Part shown: in pieces, positions 1-8,400 of the stretch
Position numbering within the stretch: the first letter of the stretch is position 1
Layout of the letters: each line of letters starts with the position of its first letter
The notes under the pieces: generated by a model
The model's database searches: none
Told to the model about the DNA's origin: nothing
Seen by the model: the letters and a program-made list of their open reading frames with translations, nothing else
Position numbers and translations under genes: made by a program
Assembly (NCBI RefSeq): GCF_023701525.1
Contig: NZ_JAMQAW010000096.1
Coordinates: 43,643-107,642, forward strand
Direction: 5' to 3'
Length of the DNA stretch: 64,000 nt
From: Streptomyces albipurpureus
Lineage (GTDB): Bacteria; Actinomycetota; Actinomycetes; Streptomycetales; Streptomycetaceae

Positions 1-115
1 CGGTGGTTCTCCAGAGCCTTGGGCAAGGCGCTGTCGGACGTTCTACGGGCCGGTCCAGCCTACGTCAGGGGACTGGGCCGACCATGGGCCGGTCGGCCCG
101 GTCCACCGGTACGGA

Positions 116-1885
116 TCAGTTGGTGGCGCGCTTGAGGGTGGCGCGGGGGTTGCCGGCGCGCGGCTCGTCCGAGCTGTAGCGAAGGTTGCCCCCGGCCAGC
201 TTCAGCGTCACGGTGTGGGTGCCTTCGGTGCATTTGCTGCCAGCTCGGCCGTTGGACGCGCCATCGGTGACCAGTTGGGTCGCGGTCGCCTTCCGTAGGA
301 CGAGATTGTCCGTACAGGCGAGGTTGCCCAGCGCGTCGTACTGGGCGGCGGTCCCGATCCGGCCGCCCGTGCGTCCGGACTTGAGCACGATGGTGAAGGT
401 GCCGGCTTTGAGGTCGGTGTCCGCGAAGCTGATGGTGAAGGGGCCCTCCCAGGTGCCGATGAAGGCTTTCGGTACCTCGCTTGCCTGCTCACTGTCCGGG
501 TTGCCCGGGGCGGAGGGAGCGGTACTGCCTTCCGCGGGGTCCTGGGGGCCGGCGTTCGCGGTGTCGTCGCTGTCCTTGAAGGCGCCGGAGCCGGGCAGCA
601 GGTCATAGAGAACACCCACGCCGATGGTGACGCCGGCGAGCACGGCGGCCAGGGTGAGGGTGAGGGTGCAACTGACCTTGCGTCGGTTGCGGGTGGGCGG
701 CGGGGGGTCGGGGTCGGCGGACGGGTCCCCCTGGGACGCGGGTGCCCAGGGCGCGTGGCCCTCCCCGGCGGCGGGGAACACCGGCAGCTGGGGCACCGAG
801 GCCAGGGGGTGTCCCGACGGCAGGGGGTGCATCGGTTCGATCGGCGGACCGAAGGTGCCGGGTGTCGTCCCCGTTGGCTGGCCCGGCTGACCCGGCTGGC
901 CCGCCCGGGCCGCCTCTACGCCGCCGACCGAAGGGCTGCTGAAAGCCACCGGGCCCGACAGCGGGCCCTCGGGCCCCCGGGCCGGATCGGCGGGCTCCAG
1001 ACTGAGCAACTCCACCGCGGCCCGGCTGACCTGTTCCACCAGCGCGCCCGGCAACCAGCCGGCGGCGACCAGAGCGGCGGCCCCGCCGGGGGCCAGCGCC
1101 CCGGCGATCTCCCGCGGTGTGGGGCGCGCGCCCGGGTTCTTGGCGAGCGCGCCGGCGACCAGCTGCCTCAGCTCACCCTCCAGCCCATCGAGCTCCGGCT
1201 CCTCATGGACCACCTTGTAGAGGAGGGTGGCGGAGGAGTCTCCGCTGAAGGGGGCCGAGCCGGTGGCCGCGTAGGCCAGGACGGCACCCAGCGAGAACAC
1301 ATCGGCAGCGCCGGAGATGCCTTTGCCAAGGATCTGCTCGGGCGACATATAGCCGGGTGAGCCGACCGAGACCCCGGTGGAGGTGAGGGAAGCGGTACCG
1401 TCCGTGACCCGGGCGATCCCGAAGTCGATCAGCCGCGGGCCGTCGAGGGTGAGCAGCACATTGGACGGCTTCACATCGCGGTGCACCAGTTCCAGGGCGT
1501 GTACGGCGGTGAGCGCCTCGGCGAGCCCGGCGCCCAGGGCGCGAACCGCGGGCATCGGCAGTGGACCGTGGCCGGTCACGGCGGCGGAGAGGGCGGGGCC
1601 TGCGACATAGCCGGTGGCCAACCAGGGTTGGGCGGCCCCCGGGTCGGCGTCGAGCACCGGCGCGGTCCACTGGCCGCCGACCCTCCGCGCGGACTCGACC
1701 TCGCGCCGGAACCGGGTGCGGAACTCGTCGTCGAGGGCGAAGTGGGGGTGGACGACCTTGACGGCGACGGTACGGCCGCCGGCGCTGCGGCCGAGGTAGA
1801 CGCGTCCCATCCCGCCGGCGCCGAGCCGGCCCAGCAGCCGGTAGGGACCGATGAGACGCGGGTCCCCAGGATCGAGCGGCTGCAT
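116..1885 (-). CDS. Membrane-anchored PknB-type serine/threonine protein kinase
   Basis: A 589-residue Hanks-type kinase. The N-terminal catalytic domain (about residues 12-275) shows the glycine loop GAGGMG near 22-27, the ATP-binding lysine in VAVKVV (K43), the catalytic loop HRDVKPSN and the DFG motif. A Pro/Gly-rich linker follows, then one membrane segment (about 405-430) and an exported C-terminal domain of about 115 residues with two cysteines, probably a sensor. It is expected to phosphorylate cytoplasmic Ser/Thr targets; the ligand and targets cannot be read. I chose the ATG at 1885 because GGGGGAG lies about 7 nt upstream; an in-frame ATG lies at 1909 and a longer open frame continues to 2068. 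It is monocistronic or last in its transcript. Confidence 0.9.
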   Translation of the reverse strand: MQPLDPGDPRLIGPYRLLGRLGAGGMGRVYLGRSAGGRTVAVKVVHPHFALDDEFRTRFRREVESARRVGGQWTAPVLDADPGAAQPWLATGYVAGPALSAAVTGHGPLPMPAVRALGAGLAEALTAVHALELVHRDVKPSNVLLTLDGPRLIDFGIARVTDGTASLTSTGVSVGSPGYMSPEQILGKGISGAADVFSLGAVLAYAATGSAPFSGDSSATLLYKVVHEEPELDGLEGELRQLVAGALAKNPGARPTPREIAGALAPGGAAALVAAGWLPGALVEQVSRAAVELLSLEPADPARGPEGPLSGPVAFSSPSVGGVEAARAGQPGQPGQPTGTTPGTFGPPIEPMHPLPSGHPLASVPQLPVFPAAGEGHAPWAPASQGDPSADPDPPPPTRNRRKVSCTLTLTLAAVLAGVTIGVGVLYDLLPGSGAFKDSDDTANAGPQDPAEGSTAPSAPGNPDSEQASEVPKAFIGTWEGPFTISFADTDLKAGTFTIVLKSGRTGGRIGTAAQYDALGNLACTDNLVLRKATATQLVTDGASNGRAGSKCTEGTHTVTLKLAGGNLRYSSDEPRAGNPRATLKRATN

Positions 1886-2107
1886 CTGTGAACTCCCCCG
1901 GTTGCCCATCTGTCCGCTTCTGCCGGAACTCAGGGTAGGGGGAGCCGCCTGCTCGCTCCCAGGGAATTGCGGCCGGGTGTTTTCACCCGGGTCATCGGCG
2001 CGGGAGCACGGCCGCTGCTTCGCTTCCGAGGGACCCGCCTGCGAGCCGGACGTCCTGGCATCCGCCACGACTGGCGGAGGATGGCGTTCCGCCAGGCATG
2101 CGGCAGC

Positions 2108-2374
2108 TCAGCCGCGGCGCGGGACGCGCGGCGTCGTGGCGTACGTATCCGATCCGTCGGGGGGGGTCGGGGGGTCGGGGCGCCGCCGAGGTCGGCCGCC
2201 GTGGGGTCGTTGGGCGTTTCGCGGCTGGAACAGGAAGCGGGGGATGCCCTGGTGGTCCTTGCCGAGGTGGATCCCGACGTGGTCGATCTGGTTGGCAGTG
2301 CCGCTCTCGGCGGCGAGGAAGAGTACGGACGGCGGTATCTCGGGTGTGCTGCCTTCTCCTGCACCGGTACTCAT
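2108..2374 (-). CDS. Small hypothetical protein (88 aa)
   Basis: An open frame of 88 codons with a GAGG ribosome site about 6 nt before its ATG and high third-position GC over most of its length. The N-terminal half looks protein-like (it contains FLAAESGTANQIDHVG), while the C-terminal half is Pro/Arg-rich low complexity. It has no membrane segment and no family I recognise. The start lies in a stretch of short direct repeats (2373-2410). It could be a real small gene between mqnA and the kinase, or a GC-bias artefact. Confidence 0.35.
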   Translation of the reverse strand: MSTGAGEGSTPEIPPSVLFLAAESGTANQIDHVGIHLGKDHQGIPRFLFQPRNAQRPHGGRPRRRPDPPTPPDGSDTYATTPRVPRRG

Positions 2375-2405
2375 GGCGCCCTCGGGTACGGGGGCTTATG
2401 GCGCC

Positions 2406-2485
2406 CTCGGCTCCGGCGGGCGGGCACAATCCGATCCGAGCCGAGTCGGGCGACCCCCTCGGCTCCGGCCGGCGGGCACGATCCG
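2406..2485. repeat. 28-bp imperfect direct repeat pair upstream of the mqnA 3' end
   Basis: Two 28-bp copies at 2406-2433 and 2458-2485 match at 26 of 28 positions and start 52 nt apart. A second, 13-bp repeat (ATGGCGCCCTCGG) occurs at 2373-2385 and 2398-2410. Both lie between the mqnA stop and the small gene at 2108-2374. Local duplication is the simplest explanation. Confidence 0.6.
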
Positions 2486-2544
2486 GGCGCCTCCCTCCGC
2501 CGACGAGCCTGCTACGGGTAGGGGCGGGGCTGAGCAGGCGCCCC

Positions 2545-3420
2545 TCAGCGCCCTAGCAGCTCGACCGTGACATCGGCCGGGAAGCCGGTGGTCGGACCGA
2601 TGAGGCGGGCGAACTCCCGTACGCCTGCCAATTGCTCGGAACCGAAGCGGAAGTCCAGCGTACGGAAGTATCGCTCCAGCAGTTCCGCATCGAAGCTCTC
2701 CCAGCGAGCCGCCTGCTCCGAGACCTTGGCGACCTCTTCGAGCGACAGGTCGCGGGAGGACAGAAAGGCCTCATGGACTTCGCGCACCAACGCGGGTTCA
2801 CGGGCCAGATACTCCTTGCGCGCCGCCCAGACCGCGAACACAAAGGGCAGGCCCGTCCACTCCTTCCACATCAATCCCAGGTCATGGACTTCAAGACCAA
2901 GCCTCGGCGCATCGTGCAAGGACGCCCGCAGTGCGGCATCGCCAATCAGGACGGCTGCTTCCGCTTCCTGCATCATCAAGCCGAGATCGGGCGGGCAGCT
3001 GTAATAGTCGGGCGTCACCCGGTACTTCTCGGCCAGCAGTAGTTGCGCCAGCCGTACCGACGTACGAGAAGTGGAGCCAAGGGCGACCCGTGCGCCATCC
3101 AGCTTCTCCAGTGGGCCCTGAGAGACGATGACACACGACATCACCGGACCATCACAACCGACTGCCAGATCAGGAAATGCCACCAGCTGATCGGCATTGC
3201 GCAGAAACTCCACCAGAGTGATCGGCGCGATATCGAGTTCTCCGCTCACCAGTTGCTCACTGAGCTTCTCCGGTGAGTCCTTCGTCAACTCCAGGTCAAG
3301 AAGTGTTCCGGTGCGGGCCAGCCCCCAGTAGAGGGGGAGACAGTTGAGGAACTGGATATGACCGACCCGGGGCCTGCTGCGGGGGCGGTCGGTTGCTGGG
3401 GTTTCTCCGAGACTGTCCAC
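2545..3420 (-). CDS. mqnA: Chorismate dehydratase MqnA (futalosine menaquinone pathway)
   Basis: A 291-residue member of the MqnA/MqnD periplasmic-binding-protein-like fold. MqnA dehydrates chorismate to 3-enolpyruvyl-benzoate, the first committed step of the futalosine route. Visible family features are the N-terminal GHIQFLNCLPLYWGL stretch, SGELDIAPITLVEFLRN and the ALGSTSRTSVRLA region. Length is normal. The start is GTG at 3420, with a TAGCCT -10-like hexamer ending 6 nt upstream (3427-3432 on the other strand) and no clear ribosome site, so the mRNA may be leaderless. mqnE, mqnP and the UbiD/UbiX pair lie 11-16 kb away in the same window. Confidence 0.95.
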   Translation of the reverse strand: MDSLGETPATDRPRSRPRVGHIQFLNCLPLYWGLARTGTLLDLELTKDSPEKLSEQLVSGELDIAPITLVEFLRNADQLVAFPDLAVGCDGPVMSCVIVSQGPLEKLDGARVALGSTSRTSVRLAQLLLAEKYRVTPDYYSCPPDLGLMMQEAEAAVLIGDAALRASLHDAPRLGLEVHDLGLMWKEWTGLPFVFAVWAARKEYLAREPALVREVHEAFLSSRDLSLEEVAKVSEQAARWESFDAELLERYFRTLDFRFGSEQLAGVREFARLIGPTTGFPADVTVELLGR

Positions 3421-3738
3421 AACGTGAGGCTAGACCGGTACAGGTGATCTGAGTGCGCAGGGGCCGTACGCGGGCCGCGCGGCGAGCTGGCTCCAGGGCG
3501 GGTACGCACCGGTTGAGCTGCGGTTCGTCAGTGCGCGGAGGGGCCCTTCAAGCGTCCGAGTGAAGTGATCTTTCCCTCTACCGCTGCCAACACAGTGCGT
3601 GCTAGGCTCGACGCAAGTTGCAGTTTGGTTTCCCTTGCAGTACAGAGCCTGCGGAGCATGTGACCCGCGGGCTTTTGTAGTTTTCAGACTTGTTTGCAGG
3701 TTCTGGAGCAGGGCAACCCTTTGGCCCAAGGAGGGCTT
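3421..3738 (+). promoter_or_regulatory. Intergenic region and probable long 5' UTR of the cold-shock gene
   Basis: This 318-nt region separates the divergent mqnA and cold-shock genes. It is less GC-rich near the cold-shock gene. A candidate promoter is TTGCAG (3618-3623), a 17-nt spacer, then TACAGA (3641-3646), which would leave a 5' UTR of about 90 nt. Long structured leaders are known for CspA-family genes, but I cannot fold this one. No gene is visible. Confidence 0.35.
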
Positions 3739-3942
3739 ATGGCTACCGGAACCGTCAAGTGGTTCAACGCTGAAAAGGGCTTCGGCTTCATCGCCCAGGA
3801 CGGCGGCGGCCCGGATGTCTTCGTCCACTACTCCGCGATCAACGCGTCTGGTTTCCGCTCCCTGGAGGAGAACCAGGTCGTGAACTTCGACGTCACCCAG
3901 GGCCCGAAGGGCCCGCAGGCGGAGAACGTCACCCCGGCCTAA
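3739..3942 (+). CDS. Cold-shock protein, CspA family
   Basis: A 67-residue single CSD domain. It has both RNA-binding motifs, RNP1 (KGFGFI) and RNP2 (VFVHY), preceded by the typical N-terminus ATGTVKWFNAEKG. It binds single-stranded RNA/DNA and acts as an RNA chaperone. The ATG at 3739 is fixed by AAGGAGG about 5 nt upstream; longer in-frame starts do not fit the family length. It is monocistronic, with its own terminator at 3988-4020. Confidence 0.96.
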   Translation: MATGTVKWFNAEKGFGFIAQDGGGPDVFVHYSAINASGFRSLEENQVVNFDVTQGPKGPQAENVTPA

Positions 3943-3987
3943 TCAGCCAGGTTGACGATCGCGTAACCGACTTAATAGCACCACCCA

Positions 3988-4020
3988 AGGAGCTCCGTCC
4001 TTTCCAGGAACGGAGCTCCT
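3988..4020 (+). terminator. Rho-independent-type terminator of the cold-shock gene
   Basis: An 11-bp perfect stem (AGGAGCTCCGT at 3988-3998 with ACGGAGCTCCT at 4010-4020), an 11-nt loop and a pyrimidine-rich tail (GCCTTTCC). It begins 45 nt after the stop codon. Confidence 0.85.
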
Positions 4021-4097
4021 GCCTTTCCTCATCGCCTTTCCATGGTGAATTCACGCCTTTCCGGGCAGAAGTGGATTCATACGGCATCTTCGGAGTG

Positions 4098-5489
4098 TCA
4101 GGGCAGCCGATCAGGCAGCGCGGGCAGTTCCCTCTCGTACAGCCAGGACTGAAAGAACCTCTCCAGGGATTGCGGAGAGTGACGGTCAGCGAGGGCGAGA
4201 AACTGCTCGGTGGTCACCGAGCCATGGCGATGGGTCGCCGTCCACTCGCGCAGCAGCGCGACAAAGGCCTCAAGCCCCAGCTGATGGCGCAGCGCGTGCA
4301 GGGTCAGCCCACCCCGTTCGTAGACCCGCTCGTCGAAGAGTCGATCAGGCCCAGGATCGGCGATCAGGATGTCCCGGCGCAGCAGCGCGAGTCGCCCCCA
4401 CGCCCGGCCGGCCAGTACGGCCGCGTTCGGGCCGCCCGACAGCTCGGACCACAGCCACTCGGCGTACTTCGCGAAGCCCTCATGGAGCCAGATGTCCCTC
4501 CAGTCGGCGGCGGTGAGGCTGTTGCCGAACCACTGATGGGCCAGCTCATGAGCGATCAACCGCTCGCTGCCGCGATGGCCGTCGACATGGTTGGCGCCGA
4601 AGGCCGAGAGGCCCTGTGCCTCGATGGGCACCTCCAACTCGTCCGCCGTCACGACCACGGCGTACTCGTCGAAGGGGTAGGGGCCAAAGAGATCCTGGAA
4701 GACGGCCATCATGCGCGGCTGCCGCGCGAAGTCATGCTCGAACCGGCCGCCGAGCAGCTCCCTCGGCACCGCCGCGCGCTGCGGTACGGCGACCGCGTCC
4801 GAGAGGGTGACCAGCGCATAGGGACCGATGTGCACCGCCGCCAGATAGGCGGCCATCGGCGCGGGCTGGTCGTACACCCAGGTCGTGGTGGAAGCCCTGA
4901 CCGTACGGGAGATCAGCCTGCCGTTCGCCACCACCGTGTACGGCGAGGGCGCGGTCACCGCGATCCGGTAGCGGGCCTTGTCATCGGGTCGATCGTTGCA
5001 GGGGTACCAGGAGTGGGCGCCGTAGGGCTGGGAGGCCACCAATGAGCCCTCGGCCAACTGCTCCCAACCGAGCTCGCCCCACTCCCGGCTGCGGATGGGC
5101 CGCGGAACGCCGGTGTATCGCACTTCGACGGTGAAGACGGCACCCATGGGCAGTGGGCGGATGGGGCGGATGCGGAGCTTGTCGGCGCGATGGGTGTAGC
5201 GAGCCGGGCTGGCACTGTCCAGAAGCACTTTGGTGATACGGAATCGACCAAGATCGAAGACGACCTCGGACAGTGTCTCGCCGGCGACGGCACTGATCGT
5301 GGCCCGAGCGGTGATGCGGCCGGTGCCCGGGGAGCACTCCAGGGCGAGGTCATAGCTGGTGGTGCGGTAGCGGTGGTCACCGTACTGCGGCAGATAGTCA
5401 CCGTGCGTGGCGTAGTCGCTGTCAAAGGTCGTCCGCGGGCCCCGTGGCTCGGGGGTGCCGCCGAGCAGGGGCGGACCGGAGCGACTCAT
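4098..5489 (-). CDS. M1-family zinc aminopeptidase, translationally coupled to the upstream synthetase
   Basis: A 463-residue M1 (gluzincin) metallopeptidase. The zinc site is H314-E315-L-A-H318 with the third ligand E337, the classic HEXXH-X18-E. The family's N-terminal beta-saddle domain precedes it; the C-terminal helical domain is short. At the place where M1 enzymes carry GXMEN, this protein has EAQGLS (about 290-295). No signal peptide is seen. Its ATG overlaps the stop of the synthetase in TAATG, so translation is probably coupled. As I recall, the epsilon-polylysine-degrading enzymes of S. albulus are zinc aminopeptidases, so a self-protection or product-trimming role is plausible but inferred. 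Confidence 0.9.
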   Translation of the reverse strand: MSRSGPPLLGGTPEPRGPRTTFDSDYATHGDYLPQYGDHRYRTTSYDLALECSPGTGRITARATISAVAGETLSEVVFDLGRFRITKVLLDSASPARYTHRADKLRIRPIRPLPMGAVFTVEVRYTGVPRPIRSREWGELGWEQLAEGSLVASQPYGAHSWYPCNDRPDDKARYRIAVTAPSPYTVVANGRLISRTVRASTTTWVYDQPAPMAAYLAAVHIGPYALVTLSDAVAVPQRAAVPRELLGGRFEHDFARQPRMMAVFQDLFGPYPFDEYAVVVTADELEVPIEAQGLSAFGANHVDGHRGSERLIAHELAHQWFGNSLTAADWRDIWLHEGFAKYAEWLWSELSGGPNAAVLAGRAWGRLALLRRDILIADPGPDRLFDERVYERGGLTLHALRHQLGLEAFVALLREWTATHRHGSVTTEQFLALADRHSPQSLERFFQSWLYERELPALPDRLP

Positions 5490-8400
5490 TACGGACCCTT
5501 CGGCCAGGGCGTGATCGGGTCGTTCGACGGCAGCGGGGGCGCCTCGGCGGACGGGCGCCGCCAAGCAGCGATCGGGTTGCCCAGCCAACGCGTCCCAGCC
5601 GGCACCCGTTCCCCACTCATCACCAGGGAACCGGGCCCCACCACCGCCCCGTCGCCGATCACCACACCCGGCAGGGCGATGGAGTGCGGGCCGAGGCTGG
5701 TGCCCGTACCGAGGGTGATCGCGTCCAACCGCATGATCCGGTCGTGGAAGAGGTGGGTCTGCACCACACATCCTCGATTGACGCTCGCGCCACCTCCCAC
5801 GCTGACCAGGTCGGGTTCGGGTAGCCAGTAGGTCTCACACCACACTCCGGGCCCGATACGGGCGCCCAGGCCACGCAGCCAGAGGATGGTCAGCGGTGTG
5901 CCGGGCACCGCTCCCATCAGCCAGGGCACGGCGAGGGTCTCCACAAAGGTGTCGGCGAGTTCGTCGCGCCACACAGAACCGGACCACAGCGGATGCTCAC
6001 CCACCCGGAACACCCCTACCAGCAGCCATTTCGCGGCGATGGCCAGAGTCGAGGCAATCGCCCCCGCGCCGAGCAGCAGCAGCCCGCCGACGAGCAGCGC
6101 CAGTGGATGGCCCCACCGGGTGGCCAGGGTGCCGAAGAGGGCCAGCACGGAGACGGCCAGCGCCGCACCACACATAAGCGGAACGATTCTGCAGAGCTCT
6201 ACCGCCCCCCGGGCCCATTTCAGCCGCCTCGGTGGGGAAAAAGTGCGGCTCTCATCGGTCCGCTCCACGGCCCGGGGCAGCTCCATCGGGGGCATACCGA
6301 GCCAGGAACTGCCCGCCTTGGATCGTTTCGGGGCTGCCGAGAGCACTCCCACCAGCCCCCGTTTGGGCACCCGCCGACCCGCGGCGGTCATCCCCGAGTT
6401 CCCCAGGAAAGCCCGCTTGCCGACCCGGGCGGCGGCGATCCGCAGCCTGCCGCCGCCCAGTTCATATCCGCCGACCATGGTGTCGTCGGCCAGGAAGGCC
6501 CCACTGCCCACCGAGGTCATCGCCGGTACCGCGAGCACAGTGGACGCCTCGACCCCATGGCCCACCCGCATCCCCAGCGCTCGTAGCCATCCGGGCGTCA
6601 ACAGGCTGGCGTACAGGGGGTGGAGTTGGGTGCGGGCCATGTCCATCAGCCGTTCGGTCGCCCAGATCTGCCAAGCGATCCGACTGTGGAGTGGGTGGCT
6701 GCCCGCGCGCAGTCCCACGCTGAGGGCACGTACACCCAGCAGGATCAGCAGGGCGTATGAGATCAGAGCGGCCACCGTGGCCAGGGGTACGGCGGTCAAC
6801 GCGCCGGTGATGTCGCCGCGCCCCGCCATGGAGGCACTCATCACCCAGAGGGCCGGGACGATGGCAACCATCGGCAGCACCCCCAGGACCAGCGAGGACA
6901 GGGCGTAGCCAAGGCTCCAGCGGCGCTGGTGTGGCGGGCGGGGTTCCCGAGGCCTGCGGGCGCGGCCTTCGCGGGTGGCGGGCGCGCCCGACCAGCGTTC
7001 CCCGGCCGGGATGGCCCCGGTCACCGCAGAGCCGGGGGCGATCCGGGCCCGCTTGCCGATCCGGGCCCCCGGAAAGAGGGTGCTCCGGGCTCCGACCACT
7101 GCTTCGGCACCGACCCGCACCGGCCCGATCCGCAGTCGGTCACCGTCCAGCCAATGGCCGCAGAGATCGACTTCGGGCTCGATGGCACAGCCACGGCCGA
7201 GCCTGAGCCAGCCGGTCACGGGCGGTAGCGCGTGGAGGTCGGCGTCATCGGCGACCCTGGCTCCCAGGGCCGTCGCGTACCAGGTGAGCCAGGGGCCGGT
7301 GAGGTGGACGGCCCCACTCGTCTCGGCAAGTCGCTCGGCGGTCCACAGCCGCAGATGGACCGGGCCGCCGCGCGGATGGCTGCCGGGGCGCAGCCCGCGC
7401 AGCAGCAGCCGGGCGCCGCCCGCGGCGATGGCGATCCGGCCGGGTGGGCTGAAGAGGAGTAGCCAGCCGAGCGCCACCCACCACCAGGAGACGGCGGGCC
7501 CGATGCCGAGAGCGTTGCCCACAGCGACGGCGGGGACGCTCCAGCGCAGGGCGGCCACCGTGAACAGGGGAACGAGCAGCAAGAGCTGAACGATCTGAGC
7601 CCGGCGGGGGACGGGCCGTACCCGCGGTCCCCCCGGCGCGGTGTCCGCGACGGCTTCCAGGGGCAGGGAGCCTTCCAGGGTCAGGGCGAGGGAGCGCAGC
7701 CGGGGGTACCGGTAGACATCGGCGACCGACCCGGTGCCATGGCGCTCCCGGATGCGCGAGACGAGTCGGGCCGCGGCGAGGCTGCCGCCACCGTGGGCGA
7801 AGAAGTCGGCTTCGGGGTCGATGACCGGGGTACCGAGCAGCTCGGCCCACTGAGCGGCGAGCCATTCCTCGGCAGCGGTGAACACCGGACGCCCGGTGGT
7901 GTCGGCGCTGCCAACCGCCTTTGCCGCGCCCGTCACCGACTGGTCCGGCAGAGGCCAGGGCAGTGCGTCCCGATCCACCTTGCCGGAGGTACGGGTGGGG
8001 AGGTCGTCGATCACGACGAGCAGGGGGACCAGCGCGGCGGGGAGTGCCGCCCGCAGCCGAGCGAGTGCGCCGACCTGGTCAAAGGGAGCGGGTTCCGCGC
8101 GCACGCCAGGGTCCGGGGACGTACAGACAGAGGGAACGGGCTCCACAACCACATCAGGGTCCGAGGGCGCAAAGCCCAAGGGGACGGGCTCCACACGCAC
8201 GCGAGGGTCCGGGCGCACCCGGTCGACCGGAACGGGTTTCGGGCGACGCGCACCCGGGCCTGAGGGCACACGGTCGGAAGCCGCGGATCGCGCGGACACT
8301 TCAGAGCCCGGGGGCACCTCGCCAGGAGCAACGGACTCCACGGGTTCGCCACCCGCCCCTCGGGGTGTGCCCGGCAGCTCGGCCGGATGTCCGATCGCCC

